Below, piece after piece: positions 7,768 through 16,980 of a stretch of 64,000 bases of DNA. The DNA lies in contig JACKAJ010000016.1 of the NCBI GenBank assembly GCA_020635135.1, forward strand, positions 744,001 to 808,000, written 5' to 3'. Source of the DNA: Halobacteriovoraceae bacterium. GTDB taxonomy: Bacteria; Bdellovibrionota; Bacteriovoracia; Bacteriovoracales; Bacteriovoracaceae. Every line of letters starts with the position of its first letter. Position 1 is the stretch's first letter. The position numbers were made by a program, and so were the translations under genes. The notes under the pieces are model-generated. The model was not told where the DNA came from and did not search any database. It was given only the letters and a program-made list of their open reading frames with translations.

Positions 7768-9564
7768 TCAGGAGTTGAGGTTCTGAGATGAAGACATTTG
7801 ATGGAAGAAGGTTTGATACTTAGGATAATTGTCAAATAAATTTCGATGAGTATCACAAGCTACTTGATCCCCATTATCAAGAAAAATAATACTGTCACAG
7901 TCTATGATGGTCTCTAGGCGGTGAGCCACAATGATCATCATGACCTTTTCTTGGATTAGGCGTATGAACTGGCTTAGGGCTTCTTCCAACTCTCCATCAA
8001 GAGCTGAAGAGACCTCATCAAAGAGAACAATGGGTTTTTCATTAAAGCAGTAGCGAAGAGCTGATATCAATTGCTTTTGGCCGAGAGAAATTTTCACAGG
8101 ATTGATTGTTTCATCAGGCTTTATGCCCCACTTTTTAATGTAAGGGATTTGTTCAGAGATTTTTGCCCAAAATTGAGTGAATTTTTCTCCATCCACATTG
8201 TTATCGAGAGTAATGTTGAATTTTAAGGTATCTGAAAAAACATAGGAATCTTGGGAAATTAAGCATATATATCTTCGAAAAATGGAAATTTCATCAAGAC
8301 TATTTCCGCTATAAGTGACTAGTTTCTCATTATTCTCAAAAAAGCTTAGTTTAAATGTATCCGTAAAAATTTCATTACTTAAAATCTTTAAGACTGTTGA
8401 TTTTCCACTACCTGATTGCCCAACAATCCCCAATCTCTGGCCTTTGCTTAAATTTAATTTAAATTTTTTTAGTTCAAAAGACAAAGAGTTCTGTTTTTTC
8501 CCCAATTGAGGATAGCGAAAACCTTCGATCAAAAATTCAATTGAGTTAAAGTGAAGCAGATCTTCTTTTGAGTCTCCTGGACGAAAATCGTAGCGTTCTA
8601 GATCGGCTTCTAGTTCGACAATTCTGTTAATTCCAGTAAATGCACGCTGGATACTCGAAATCTTTGAGGCAATATCCTTTATTGGGCGGATCGATCTTTG
8701 GATGAGATCAATGAGAGTAGCCAAGACAGCCACTTGCGCTATTTTCGAAAAAGGAAAAACCACGACAACCATGGCTAATAAAACGGGAAATAAAGATTCA
8801 GCAAAAGAATAGTAGCTGGCATCCCAAAAATTAGCTTTTAATTGAAAGCTTAAAAATCGATCAAATGTAGGAAGAGAAGATTTAAGAGGAAATGAGTCGT
8901 GTCGAGTATAAAAAAGCTGTCTAAAACCTCTCGCTAAATTTGCGAGGACCCGAGAAAGCTCTCCTGTTACTTTTCTCACCTTCTTAAAATAATAGGCCAT
9001 CAAACGACTAGACCAAATCAGAAGTAAACATATTGAAATCTCTGCTAAAAATAAAGTTATGCCATAGAATTTATTAATTTTAAAAAAGCTCACCATACAA
9101 CTTAAAACAAAAAAGACATCAATAAAGATTGTCAGACTTCCCGTGGTAATGAGATCTCTAATCGCCTCTGTATCGTTCATCAAGCGAGCTTGAAATTCAC
9201 CTAAAGTGTATTTATCTTGTGCTGAAAATTTCACCTTCTTTGTAAATATTCGATCGTGACTATATATCCAGTTTTCAAAAAGATCGTCTCTAAGCATACT
9301 CAACAAGCGTTGAATATATTTACTCATGGTAAGTTGATAAGACAGGCTGACAACATACTGAACGACGAAAATCTTGGTTGCGAATATCAGAACTTCCCAA
9401 AAAAATTGTTCATTATTATATTGTTCATAAATTTTTGAAATTGCTTGGGGGACAAGATACCCAACTAGAGAGGATAACCCTAAAAAGAAACCAATAAGAA
9501 TAACAAACCATTTGTTTTCTCTAAGTTTGAGATAAACTAGCCATTTGGTATTGAAAAAATTCAT
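7768..9564 (-). CDS. ABC exporter half-transporter, canonical Walker B but degenerate signature
   Basis: 598 residues: an N-terminal six-helix exporter membrane domain (residues 15-310), then a nucleotide-binding domain with Walker A GQSGSGKS (about 383), Walker B PIVLFDEVSSALD (about 508, catalytic Glu present) and switch His in VAHR (about 545). The signature motif, normally LSGGQ, reads ISLGQ, so it is degenerate. It overlaps the upstream exporter gene by 44 bases, and together they should form a heterodimer. The substrate cannot be read from sequence. It is the last gene of a run that begins with the FtsX-like permease, or possibly further up with fadI. Confidence 0.9.
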   Translation of the reverse strand: MNFFNTKWLVYLKLRENKWFVILIGFFLGLSSLVGYLVPQAISKIYEQYNNEQFFWEVLIFATKIFVVQYVVSLSYQLTMSKYIQRLLSMLRDDLFENWIYSHDRIFTKKVKFSAQDKYTLGEFQARLMNDTEAIRDLITTGSLTIFIDVFFVLSCMVSFFKINKFYGITLFLAEISICLLLIWSSRLMAYYFKKVRKVTGELSRVLANLARGFRQLFYTRHDSFPLKSSLPTFDRFLSFQLKANFWDASYYSFAESLFPVLLAMVVVVFPFSKIAQVAVLATLIDLIQRSIRPIKDIASKISSIQRAFTGINRIVELEADLERYDFRPGDSKEDLLHFNSIEFLIEGFRYPQLGKKQNSLSFELKKFKLNLSKGQRLGIVGQSGSGKSTVLKILSNEIFTDTFKLSFFENNEKLVTYSGNSLDEISIFRRYICLISQDSYVFSDTLKFNITLDNNVDGEKFTQFWAKISEQIPYIKKWGIKPDETINPVKISLGQKQLISALRYCFNEKPIVLFDEVSSALDGELEEALSQFIRLIQEKVMMIIVAHRLETIIDCDSIIFLDNGDQVACDTHRNLFDNYPKYQTFFHQMSSSQNLNS

Positions 9565-11164
9565 TAATTTCCCTATTTTTTATTTCATTAACTATATTTT
9601 CTACAACGTATGAGTGGTCATCTTTTAAAAGAATAACCCGACTTGCAAATTTAAATGTTGTCAGGCGATGAGAAGTAAAAATTAACGTTTTTCCTTCAAG
9701 ATACCCACCGTCGTATAATTTACTTAAAATTTGATTTTCTAAAATATTATCAACTGAAGAAAAAGGATCATCCCAAAGAAGATAATCTGAATGGGATATC
9801 AAACTTCTCACTAAGGCCAATCGCTTTATTTGCCCTCCTGAAAGCTTTTTGCCATTTTCTCCTACAATCATATTAAAGAGTTCTTCGCTGTCATTAGAAA
9901 CCTGATCAAGTTGGAATAAGTCTAGTAATTCTCTGACTTTTGCCAGGACCTCTTCTTTTTCTTCCTTCCCCAATAAAACGTTATTCAAAAGAGTGTCATT
10001 GAAGAGATGAGGCTCTTGCATCACAAGTGAAACCTTTTTGTCCGCATTTTTTAATGCATTCGCTATATGGATGAGAACAGTCGATTTTCCCACTCCTGTT
10101 TTACCACAAATCCCGGTAGTTTGGTTTTTTTTGAACTCAAGCTCAATTTCATTTTTCCAAAAGGGAACTAAAAACTTATCTTCGTTTGCATATTCTGTTA
10201 ATTGGCACTGGACATCTGAGTCCATTTCCAAAGTTTCGATGAGTTTTTTAATTCTTTTCCAACTCCCCAAAGCTCCGGCCATAATAATTCCAATCCATGA
10301 TAAGAACATCAGTGGCTCGAGCACCAAGAATAGAAAGCTTGAAAACATAATTAATGAAGTCACTTCCAATTGAAAATCTCGCAACAGCACGGCTCCCCAA
10401 AGTAAAGATAGCGACACACCGAGAGGAATAAGTGGCCGAGCGACAGCTGGACCAGCACTCGATTTAAAAAAGTTTAACAGTTCTTTTTGGCTAATTAATG
10501 AAAATTGCTCTAAAAAAGATGATTCTTTTTGAAAACTAGCAATACTGGATTTGGCATTAAATGTCTCAATAATGACATTTTGGACTTCACCTTGCATATC
10601 CAAAGCTTTCTTCAGGTAGGGTTGAAAAATAAAGATCACAATGGAAAAAATGACAACACTCAAAACCATTGGCGTGAAGGCTACAAAGATGCCTGGATGA
10701 AGTTGCTCAATTTTGGGAATGAGGACATAAGCGGCGATAATAATATTCCCTACCTGCAATAAAGCAAACCCAATAAATCCTCGAAGCCTATTAAAGTCAT
10801 TAAACAGGACTTGATACATTTGCCCGTCATTATAATCTTCATAATTAGTAGGATTGGCCTTTTCTATCAATTCAATCATTTCAATCCGTAAATTTTTTTG
10901 CTGAATTCTAGCAGGATAAAAAAAGAGCCATCGCGATAGTGTTCTAAATATAATAATGAGAAACGCCAGAACAAAAAACCAAGAGATTTTAATATCTCCC
11001 ATTTGATGGGAAATTACTTTATCCCCTAAGTCTTTAGCCAATTGAGGGATTTCTGCTTGAGTCCTATGAAGAACGTAGAGAGAAAATATCGCACCAATAT
11101 AATATGGGATAAATTCAAAGAAGTGGTTGAAAATCCACATCCCAAAATTTTTTTTTAATCTCAA
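9521..11164 (-). CDS. ABC exporter half-transporter, canonical signature but Asp in place of catalytic Glu
   Basis: 547 residues: exporter membrane domain at 10-300, then a nucleotide-binding domain with Walker A GKTGVGKS (about 355), intact signature LSGGQ (about 440), Walker B YLLWDDPFSSVD (about 462) and His in TSHR. The residue after Walker B is Asp instead of Glu, the usual mark of a slow or dead hydrolysis site. The partner gene downstream has the Glu but a broken signature, so both defects fall in the same composite ATP site and the other site is complete. The start is a TTG one base after the stop of the permease gene, with AGGGG 7 bases before it. Confidence 0.9.
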   Translation of the reverse strand: MRLKKNFGMWIFNHFFEFIPYYIGAIFSLYVLHRTQAEIPQLAKDLGDKVISHQMGDIKISWFFVLAFLIIIFRTLSRWLFFYPARIQQKNLRIEMIELIEKANPTNYEDYNDGQMYQVLFNDFNRLRGFIGFALLQVGNIIIAAYVLIPKIEQLHPGIFVAFTPMVLSVVIFSIVIFIFQPYLKKALDMQGEVQNVIIETFNAKSSIASFQKESSFLEQFSLISQKELLNFFKSSAGPAVARPLIPLGVSLSLLWGAVLLRDFQLEVTSLIMFSSFLFLVLEPLMFLSWIGIIMAGALGSWKRIKKLIETLEMDSDVQCQLTEYANEDKFLVPFWKNEIELEFKKNQTTGICGKTGVGKSTVLIHIANALKNADKKVSLVMQEPHLFNDTLLNNVLLGKEEKEEVLAKVRELLDLFQLDQVSNDSEELFNMIVGENGKKLSGGQIKRLALVRSLISHSDYLLWDDPFSSVDNILENQILSKLYDGGYLEGKTLIFTSHRLTTFKFASRVILLKDDHSYVVENIVNEIKNREINEFFQYQMASLSQT

Positions 11165-11165
11165 A

Positions 11166-12344
11166 TCATTCCCCTACACTCTTCAATTGCTCGACATAGG
11201 AAGTGTTCTCTTTATTAAAATAATAAAGAGCATAAAATGAAAATAGTGTCGAAACACCATAGGGTACAAAAAAAGAAATGGCCAGATGAGAAAAATTGAC
11301 TTCAACCGGAAGTGAACGCTCTAAAAAGACATCAGGCATAATTTCAGGAGCATAGTTTTTAAGCCACCACAGAACCCCACCACCACAGACAATACCAAGT
11401 ATACAAGTGACAACAGTTTTTAATTGGAAATAGAGGAAAATAAGCCAATTGATCACCTTCCGAGAAAGTCCGAGAATCCAAAAACTCACTAAATCAAACT
11501 TTATTTGATTAAAGAAAATAAGATTTCCTGAAACAATAGTAAGAGAGACCAAGGCACACATACAAACAAAGAGGCTCACGATGACAAGAGTTTCAAGTTT
11601 GAAGGCCCAGAGTAAGGAGGGATTCATCTCTTCCCAAGTCACAATTTTTGCAGCATCACCCAAACTCAAGTTTTTAATTATCTTTTGTACTTTTTCTATT
11701 GAATTCTCATAGAAACGAATGCGATTAAAGACTCTTTCTCTCGTTAGATTTTGAACAAAACTTATTCGCGTCCAAGCAGTGATGCTATCGACTTCGGTCA
11801 CATCTGTAATGAGAAGATCACTTATAACATCTGATAACATCCTTGGAACATTTCCAAAAAGCTCATTTGAGTGCGAAGGAGAATAAAAAGTAATTTCAGA
11901 TAAAATTGATGCTTTGAGATCTGAAGATAGATCTGCTCCCAAGACAACTCCCTCTAAATCAGAATCTTGCAAAAATGCAGGAACTCCATATTGAGTATCT
12001 ATTCCTCTTAAAATCACAGGGGAGATATAGGTTTCATTTTGAACCAATAACTCCAATTCATACTCTGGATAAAAAGTTATTTTTTGATCTTGTAAACTCT
12101 TTAAAAGTTGTTCTTCTCTTTCTTTCCCTAAGTCTTCTTTTACATTGAGGATAAAATCACCTGAAACGAACTTCGAACGTCGAATCATTTTCCCCTGCAA
12201 GCCTTGCATAATCCCTTGTAAAATAATCAAAGACATTGAAGAAAGAAATAGTCCCACAATCGTAAGGTAAATCAAACGCTGCTTCGTTTTCGAGTGAAAA
12301 ATATATTTAATAAAATACGATATAAAAGCAAAGGCTTTTGACAT
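11166..12344 (-). CDS. LolC/FtsX-family permease without its own ATPase
   Basis: 392 residues with the four-helix layout of LolC/E and MacB-type permeases: one N-terminal helix (about 23-45), a large periplasmic domain, then three C-terminal helices (about 250-278, 298-325 and 350-375). LolC/E permeases normally pair with the LolD ATPase to lift lipoproteins out of the inner membrane. No LolD-like gene is nearby; instead the gene ends one base before a pair of full ABC half-exporters. Whether it borrows a LolD encoded elsewhere or works with the exporters is unknown. The family call is good at fold level; the function is inferred. Confidence 0.8.
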   Translation of the reverse strand: MSKAFAFISYFIKYIFHSKTKQRLIYLTIVGLFLSSMSLIILQGIMQGLQGKMIRRSKFVSGDFILNVKEDLGKEREEQLLKSLQDQKITFYPEYELELLVQNETYISPVILRGIDTQYGVPAFLQDSDLEGVVLGADLSSDLKASILSEITFYSPSHSNELFGNVPRMLSDVISDLLITDVTEVDSITAWTRISFVQNLTRERVFNRIRFYENSIEKVQKIIKNLSLGDAAKIVTWEEMNPSLLWAFKLETLVIVSLFVCMCALVSLTIVSGNLIFFNQIKFDLVSFWILGLSRKVINWLIFLYFQLKTVVTCILGIVCGGGVLWWLKNYAPEIMPDVFLERSLPVEVNFSHLAISFFVPYGVSTLFSFYALYYFNKENTSYVEQLKSVGE

Positions 12345-12376
12345 TAATTATCCATTAGTTTGAAGAAACAAGATTT

Positions 12377-14494
12377 TTATTTATTATAAAAACGCTTTTT
12401 TTCCTCACCCATCTTCTTTAAAAAAGGAGCCATTTTATAACGATTGGCATCCACTTCACTTGCAAATTTCTCAATATGCCCAATGATACGGTCAACTCCA
12501 TGGTCATCGGCGTACTTGAGAAGTCCACCTCTAAAAGGAGGAAAGCCAATTCCAAAAATCATCGCAATATCTAGAACCTCTGGTGAGTCAACAATTCCAG
12601 CTTCTAAGCAATAAGCTGCCTCATTGATCATAGGCACGATAAGTCTCATTTGAAGCGTCTGTGTATCCATTTTCATTTTTGCATTAGGTAAGATTGAATA
12701 GATTTTAGAATTTATTTCACCTTTCTTCCCTCGGGAATCATACACATAAAAACCCTTCTGATTCTTTTTTCCGAGAAGTTCAAGATCTAAGATTTTTTCA
12801 GAGAGACCACTTGGTTTCATTCTTTCGCCCAATCCCTCATAGAGTATTTTTCCAACTTTATGGGAAACGTCGAGTCCTACTTCATCCATTAAATGGCATG
12901 GCCCCATGGGCATTCCAAAATCCAATGCAGCTTGGTCGATATCTTCGATAGCAACTCCTTGCTCTAAAAGATAGGATGCCTCATTGAGATAAGGAGCTAA
13001 AATCCGATTAACCAAAAACCCAGGGCCATCTTTAACGACGATAGGTGTTTTTTTAGTATTCACAACAAAAGCGTAAAGATTATCTATGGTCTTCTGATCA
13101 ACTTTATCGTGACGAATAATTTCTACTAATGGCATTTTATTAACAGGATTAAAAAAGTGAAGCCCTGCAAATCGCTCCGGCATTTCAAGAACTGAAGCCA
13201 TTTCATTCACACTCAAAGAAGATGTATTACTCGTAAGAATTGTTTTGGGGCCCACTTGCTTTTCGACTTCTTTGAAAACACTTTTTTTAATATCCATATT
13301 TTCAACAATAGCTTCAATGACGAGATCAACTCCTTTAAAACCACGATAACTCGTTGTTGGAATAATGTGACGCATTTTTCTTTCAAAATCATCACGAGTC
13401 ATTCGCTTTCTTTTTAAAGCACTTTGAAAATTATTGGAAGCTTGTTTTAATCCCAGCACTAAGGCATTCTCGTTGAGGTCTTTCATGTAGCAGGTAATAT
13501 CGTTACTTGCAAAGTACCAAGCAATTCCTCCCCCCATTGTTCCAGCTCCGAGGACCGCTCCTTCAGTCACATTGAGATCAACTTTGTCTTTATCAAACTT
13601 TTTAGCGTTGTCTTGAAGAAAGAAAATGTGGACGAGATTCTTTGACTGGGTCGTTTGAGAGAGCTCTCCAAAAGCCTTTGCTTCTTGAAGAAGGTAATCT
13701 TCTCTACGCCGACCATAATATCTCTCCAGAACATCAATAATCTTCAACGGAGCCGGATAAAAACCTTTAGATTTTTCTAAGACACTATCGCGTGCTTTTT
13801 GAAAAATTAATTTTTTTCCTATGAAAGTTTCTCCGGCAAAGTTGACGGCCATTCCTGAAAAAGATTCATCTTTCTTTTTAGATTTAAAAAGATATGTGGG
13901 AGCCAATTCTAAAAGCCGTTCTCTTGGCATCATGAAATCGGCAAGTCCCATTTTGTAAGCTTTTTTAGCCCTTACCTGCTTACCCGTCAAAATCATATCT
14001 AAGGCATTAGGAAGCCCAACTTTTCGAGGTAATCGATAGGTTCCTCCAAAACCAGGGAGAACACCTAACATAACTTCGGGAAGTCCCAGTTTTGTTTTAG
14101 AAGAATCTGAAACTATTATGCGTGAGCAAGCGAGTGAAAGTTCAAGTCCTCCACCAAGACAGAACCCATCCACAAGTGCGACTGACGGGATTTTAAGATC
14201 TTCAATTTTATTAAAAATCTTTTGCCCACTCGCTGCCCCCTCCATCGCTTCCGCTTCACTGGTTAGCGATCCGATGATATTGACATCAACTCCTGCTAAA
14301 AAAACATCGGGTTTGTGAGAGAAAAAGATTAACCCTTTAAGGTCTTTTTCTTCATTTCTTATTTTATCGAGAGCTTGATCCAGCTCTTCCAAAGTTTGAA
14401 CACATAAAGTCGTCAAAGATTTTGTTTCATATTTCCCAAAACCAATATAGACAAGCTCTTCTTTTCTTTCATAAGTAATTTTATTAAAACTCAC
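12377..14494 (-). CDS. fadJ: Fatty acid oxidation complex alpha subunit (enoyl-CoA hydratase/3-hydroxyacyl-CoA dehydrogenase)
   Basis: 705 residues with the full FadB/FadJ layout: an enoyl-CoA hydratase/isomerase domain (1-190; LVDGFCLGGGLELSLACSR, PGFGGTYRLPR), a Rossmann NAD-binding region near 316 (VLGAGTMGGGIAWYFAS), the dehydrogenase active-site block GLHFFNPVNKMPLVEII near 445, and two C-terminal helical domains (GPGFLVNRILAPYLNEA, FGIGFPPFRGGLLKYAD). It hydrates enoyl-CoA and oxidises the 3-hydroxyacyl-CoA in beta-oxidation. The GTG start is supported by AGGAGG. It follows fadI by 15 bases, so the two subunits are co-expressed. The length and gene order match the FadJ/FadI branch. Confidence 0.93.
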   Translation of the reverse strand: MSFNKITYERKEELVYIGFGKYETKSLTTLCVQTLEELDQALDKIRNEEKDLKGLIFFSHKPDVFLAGVDVNIIGSLTSEAEAMEGAASGQKIFNKIEDLKIPSVALVDGFCLGGGLELSLACSRIIVSDSSKTKLGLPEVMLGVLPGFGGTYRLPRKVGLPNALDMILTGKQVRAKKAYKMGLADFMMPRERLLELAPTYLFKSKKKDESFSGMAVNFAGETFIGKKLIFQKARDSVLEKSKGFYPAPLKIIDVLERYYGRRREDYLLQEAKAFGELSQTTQSKNLVHIFFLQDNAKKFDKDKVDLNVTEGAVLGAGTMGGGIAWYFASNDITCYMKDLNENALVLGLKQASNNFQSALKRKRMTRDDFERKMRHIIPTTSYRGFKGVDLVIEAIVENMDIKKSVFKEVEKQVGPKTILTSNTSSLSVNEMASVLEMPERFAGLHFFNPVNKMPLVEIIRHDKVDQKTIDNLYAFVVNTKKTPIVVKDGPGFLVNRILAPYLNEASYLLEQGVAIEDIDQAALDFGMPMGPCHLMDEVGLDVSHKVGKILYEGLGERMKPSGLSEKILDLELLGKKNQKGFYVYDSRGKKGEINSKIYSILPNAKMKMDTQTLQMRLIVPMINEAAYCLEAGIVDSPEVLDIAMIFGIGFPPFRGGLLKYADDHGVDRIIGHIEKFASEVDANRYKMAPFLKKMGEEKKRFYNK

Positions 14495-14509
14495 TGTTTC
14501 CTCCTAACT

Positions 14510-15799
14510 CTAAGATAGATTCTCAATAAGAGTTGCTCCACCTTGCCCACCACCAATGCAAAGGCTGGCCAGTCCATACTTTGCTTTTCTCTTTTTTAAC
14601 TCATGGGCCAGAGTCACAATCAAACGTGATCCCGTAGAGCCCACAGGATGCCCAAGTGCAATGGCTCCCCCATTCACGTTCAATTTTTCACTAGGTATTT
14701 CGCCAAGGACTTCGTCGATACCCCATCGCTTAGAATAATTAACATCTTTACAAGCTTCGAGCACTGCAAGAATTTGGGCCGCAAAAGCCTCATTGATTTC
14801 AATCAGATCCATTTGATCGAGTTTCATATTCGCTTTTTTGAGAACTCCATTCATAGCCAATAATGGACCCATTCCCATTCGCTCTGGTTCGAGGCCGTGG
14901 AAATGATAATCAACAACTCTCGCCATAGGGGTGAGATTATATTTTTTCAAAGCCTCTTCGCTACACATGAGCCATATTGATCCCCCATCAGTGATAGGGC
15001 AGCTATTCCCAACAGTCACTGTTCCCGTTTCTCTTTCAAAATAAGGTTTAAGTTTGGCGAGTGACTCCATGGAACTTTGTGGTCTTGGGCCAATATCTTG
15101 TGAAAGAAGTTTATCAAGGTTTTCTCCACAAATAATGGGGATAATTTCATCGTCAAACTTCCCCTCTTTCATGGCCGCGACTGCACGGTAATGGGATTGA
15201 TTGGCAAATTCATCTTGGCGCTCACGAGAAATATTAAACTCACGGGCCAGGATCTCTGCGGTTTGTCCCATATTTTTTCCGCAAAAGGGATCCGTCAGCC
15301 CTTGCTCGATCGCAATAATGGGATTGAGATAAGGAAAGCGAAAGTTCATAAAAGTCTTAAGCTTTGCTTGAACAGTTTTGGCCTTCATCAGTTCAATAAA
15401 AAGATCAGTCATCTCTTTACCGTAGATAAGAGGCATTTGAGACATGTTCTCAACTCCACCAGCAAAAACGAGATCAGCTCGCCCAAGAGCAATTTTATCG
15501 AAACCTTGTGAGACAGCTTCCATCCCTGAAGCACAGTTTCTGTGTACTGAATAACCACTGGTTTTCTTATCTAAGCCTGCTTCCAAAGCAATCACTCGCC
15601 CCACGTTGGGATATTTCGCAGGAGTTCCGGTGTTCCCAATAATGACTTCATCGACTTCGTTATTGGGGAGCTCGTACTTGTCCATCAAGTGGCGAATCAA
15701 GTAGTGCCCGAGATACGGTGCTGCTACATCTTTTAGGTCGGCGCCCGACTTGGCCTGGGGGGTTCTCACACCATCAACTAAATAAACCGTATTGCTCAT
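14510..15799 (-). CDS. fadI: 3-ketoacyl-CoA thiolase (beta-oxidation beta subunit)
   Basis: 429 residues, close to the 436 of E. coli FadI. It cleaves 3-ketoacyl-CoA to acetyl-CoA and a shortened acyl-CoA. The nucleophilic Cys is in HRNCASGMEA (about 90); the other catalytic parts are INEAFAAQ, the His in GGAIALGHPVGSTGSR (about 385) and the second Cys in SLCIGGGQGG (about 417). It is first in the fadI-fadJ pair. A short inverted repeat (878-896 of the 15.8-kb region) lies in its leader and could be an operator. AGGATT precedes the ATG. Confidence 0.94.
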   Translation of the reverse strand: MSNTVYLVDGVRTPQAKSGADLKDVAAPYLGHYLIRHLMDKYELPNNEVDEVIIGNTGTPAKYPNVGRVIALEAGLDKKTSGYSVHRNCASGMEAVSQGFDKIALGRADLVFAGGVENMSQMPLIYGKEMTDLFIELMKAKTVQAKLKTFMNFRFPYLNPIIAIEQGLTDPFCGKNMGQTAEILAREFNISRERQDEFANQSHYRAVAAMKEGKFDDEIIPIICGENLDKLLSQDIGPRPQSSMESLAKLKPYFERETGTVTVGNSCPITDGGSIWLMCSEEALKKYNLTPMARVVDYHFHGLEPERMGMGPLLAMNGVLKKANMKLDQMDLIEINEAFAAQILAVLEACKDVNYSKRWGIDEVLGEIPSEKLNVNGGAIALGHPVGSTGSRLIVTLAHELKKRKAKYGLASLCIGGGQGGATLIENLS

Positions 15800-15877
15800 A
15801 AGGAATCCTTCAGAATTGTTTGGTTTTTGGGTTAAGTTATTTTAATGCAAAAGAAAAAGAGGCGCCAGGAGTTGTTG

Positions 15878-15896
15878 AGAAATCAATTATTTCTCC
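15878..15896. promoter_or_regulatory. Inverted repeat upstream of fadI, possible operator
   Basis: GAGAAAT (15878-15884) and ATTTCTC (15890-15896) form a 7-bp inverted repeat around CAATT, about 80 bases before the fadI start and 100 bases before the plus-strand gene at 15996. It could be a regulator site or chance in AT-rich DNA. Confidence 0.25.
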
Positions 15897-15995
15897 CTAG
15901 GCTCAACGCATTAAGCATATTTTTTGCCAATGGATTACTTTTGCTATTCAATCTAATTCATTGATTTTTTTATGAATTTCAAAGGAGTAAAACCC

Positions 15996-16922
15996 ATGTT
16001 AAAAATGATTTTTCTCACCAGCGCTTTATCACTATTAACGCCAATTAGCTTTGCGATTGAATCGACTTCTATTTCCAGTCTCAACTATCTTCCTGAAAAA
16101 AACAAAACGACTTTTGAAACAACTGTCCAAAAAGTTAACCGAAAAATTAACAGTGGTTATTCTCAAAGCTACACAAAATATTCAGAAAACCCCGCTGTCG
16201 TAAGATTAAAAGCAACTTACACCCTTAAAGACCAGCAATATGCTGGGCTTGCTATTGGCTATAACTCTGCAGACTATGACGAATTTGCTAGCAATAGTAA
16301 ATCTGGTTATCTTGAGTCGCCAGAACTTATATGGGGAGGACGATTCCTTAATATTGATGAACATAATATTAATGTTGAATTAGCTTTATCGCCTAAACTA
16401 GAAAAAACCAACCCCATTTACACCCTTGAAAATCGACCTCTCTCAGGAGCAAATCGCGTGCGATTTGAAGTGAATTACTCCAAAGATGGAGAGCGTTTCC
16501 AGCCGGGAGCTTTTGCTCGCATTGAATATTGGGGCGAACTGGAGCAAGAAAATTCGACTGATCGGTTTAAAAGTGAAAGCCGAACTGATTTTACTTTAGG
16601 AGCAGAGACAAGAATTTTTTCCAATGAAAGAAATATGTATTTAGGTCTATTGGCTAGCATCAATTTTTTAGACGATAACAACACGACCTACCTATCGCTT
16701 CTCGATGAAAATCGAATTCAAAGCAATTTTGACCCCTCTCTCAGAACATATCTAAGCTTTGGCTATTTATTCAATGACAATAATTCTCTTGAACTCGGTT
16801 GGAACAGAGAGATTATTAACTCTAATACAAAATATGATAGCGCTCATAGCTCTCTTCCTGATAATTTTTCAGAGAAACAAACAACCGACTCTTTAGTTCT
16901 TTCCTATAAAACAATTTTATAA
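15996..16922 (+). CDS. Exported protein, probable outer-membrane beta-barrel
   Basis: The ATG at 15996 is preferred because AAAGGAG lies 9 bases before it; an in-frame ATG at 15972 has no site. The product is 308 residues: a signal peptide (MLKMIFLTSALSLLTPISFA), then repeated amphipathic strands rich in Tyr, Asn and Ser (for example YLGLLASINFLDD, RTYLSFGYLFND, DSLVLSYKTIL) ending in a hydrophobic residue. This pattern suits a 12- to 14-strand outer-membrane barrel. No specific family is recognised. A terminator follows directly. Confidence 0.78.
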   Translation: MLKMIFLTSALSLLTPISFAIESTSISSLNYLPEKNKTTFETTVQKVNRKINSGYSQSYTKYSENPAVVRLKATYTLKDQQYAGLAIGYNSADYDEFASNSKSGYLESPELIWGGRFLNIDEHNINVELALSPKLEKTNPIYTLENRPLSGANRVRFEVNYSKDGERFQPGAFARIEYWGELEQENSTDRFKSESRTDFTLGAETRIFSNERNMYLGLLASINFLDDNNTTYLSLLDENRIQSNFDPSLRTYLSFGYLFNDNNSLELGWNREIINSNTKYDSAHSSLPDNFSEKQTTDSLVLSYKTIL

Positions 16923-16924
16923 AA

Positions 16925-16952
16925 AAAAGGACCTTCATCCGAAGGTCCTTTT
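16925..16952. terminator. Rho-independent terminator, usable from both sides
   Basis: A perfect 10-bp stem AAGGACCTTC (16927-16936) with GAAGGTCCTT (16941-16950), loop ATCC, preceded by an A-run and followed by TT. It separates the convergent genes at 15996-16922 and 16981-18123. Confidence 0.88.
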
Positions 16953-16980
16953 CCATTATTTTGAATTTTAAAAAATAAAC

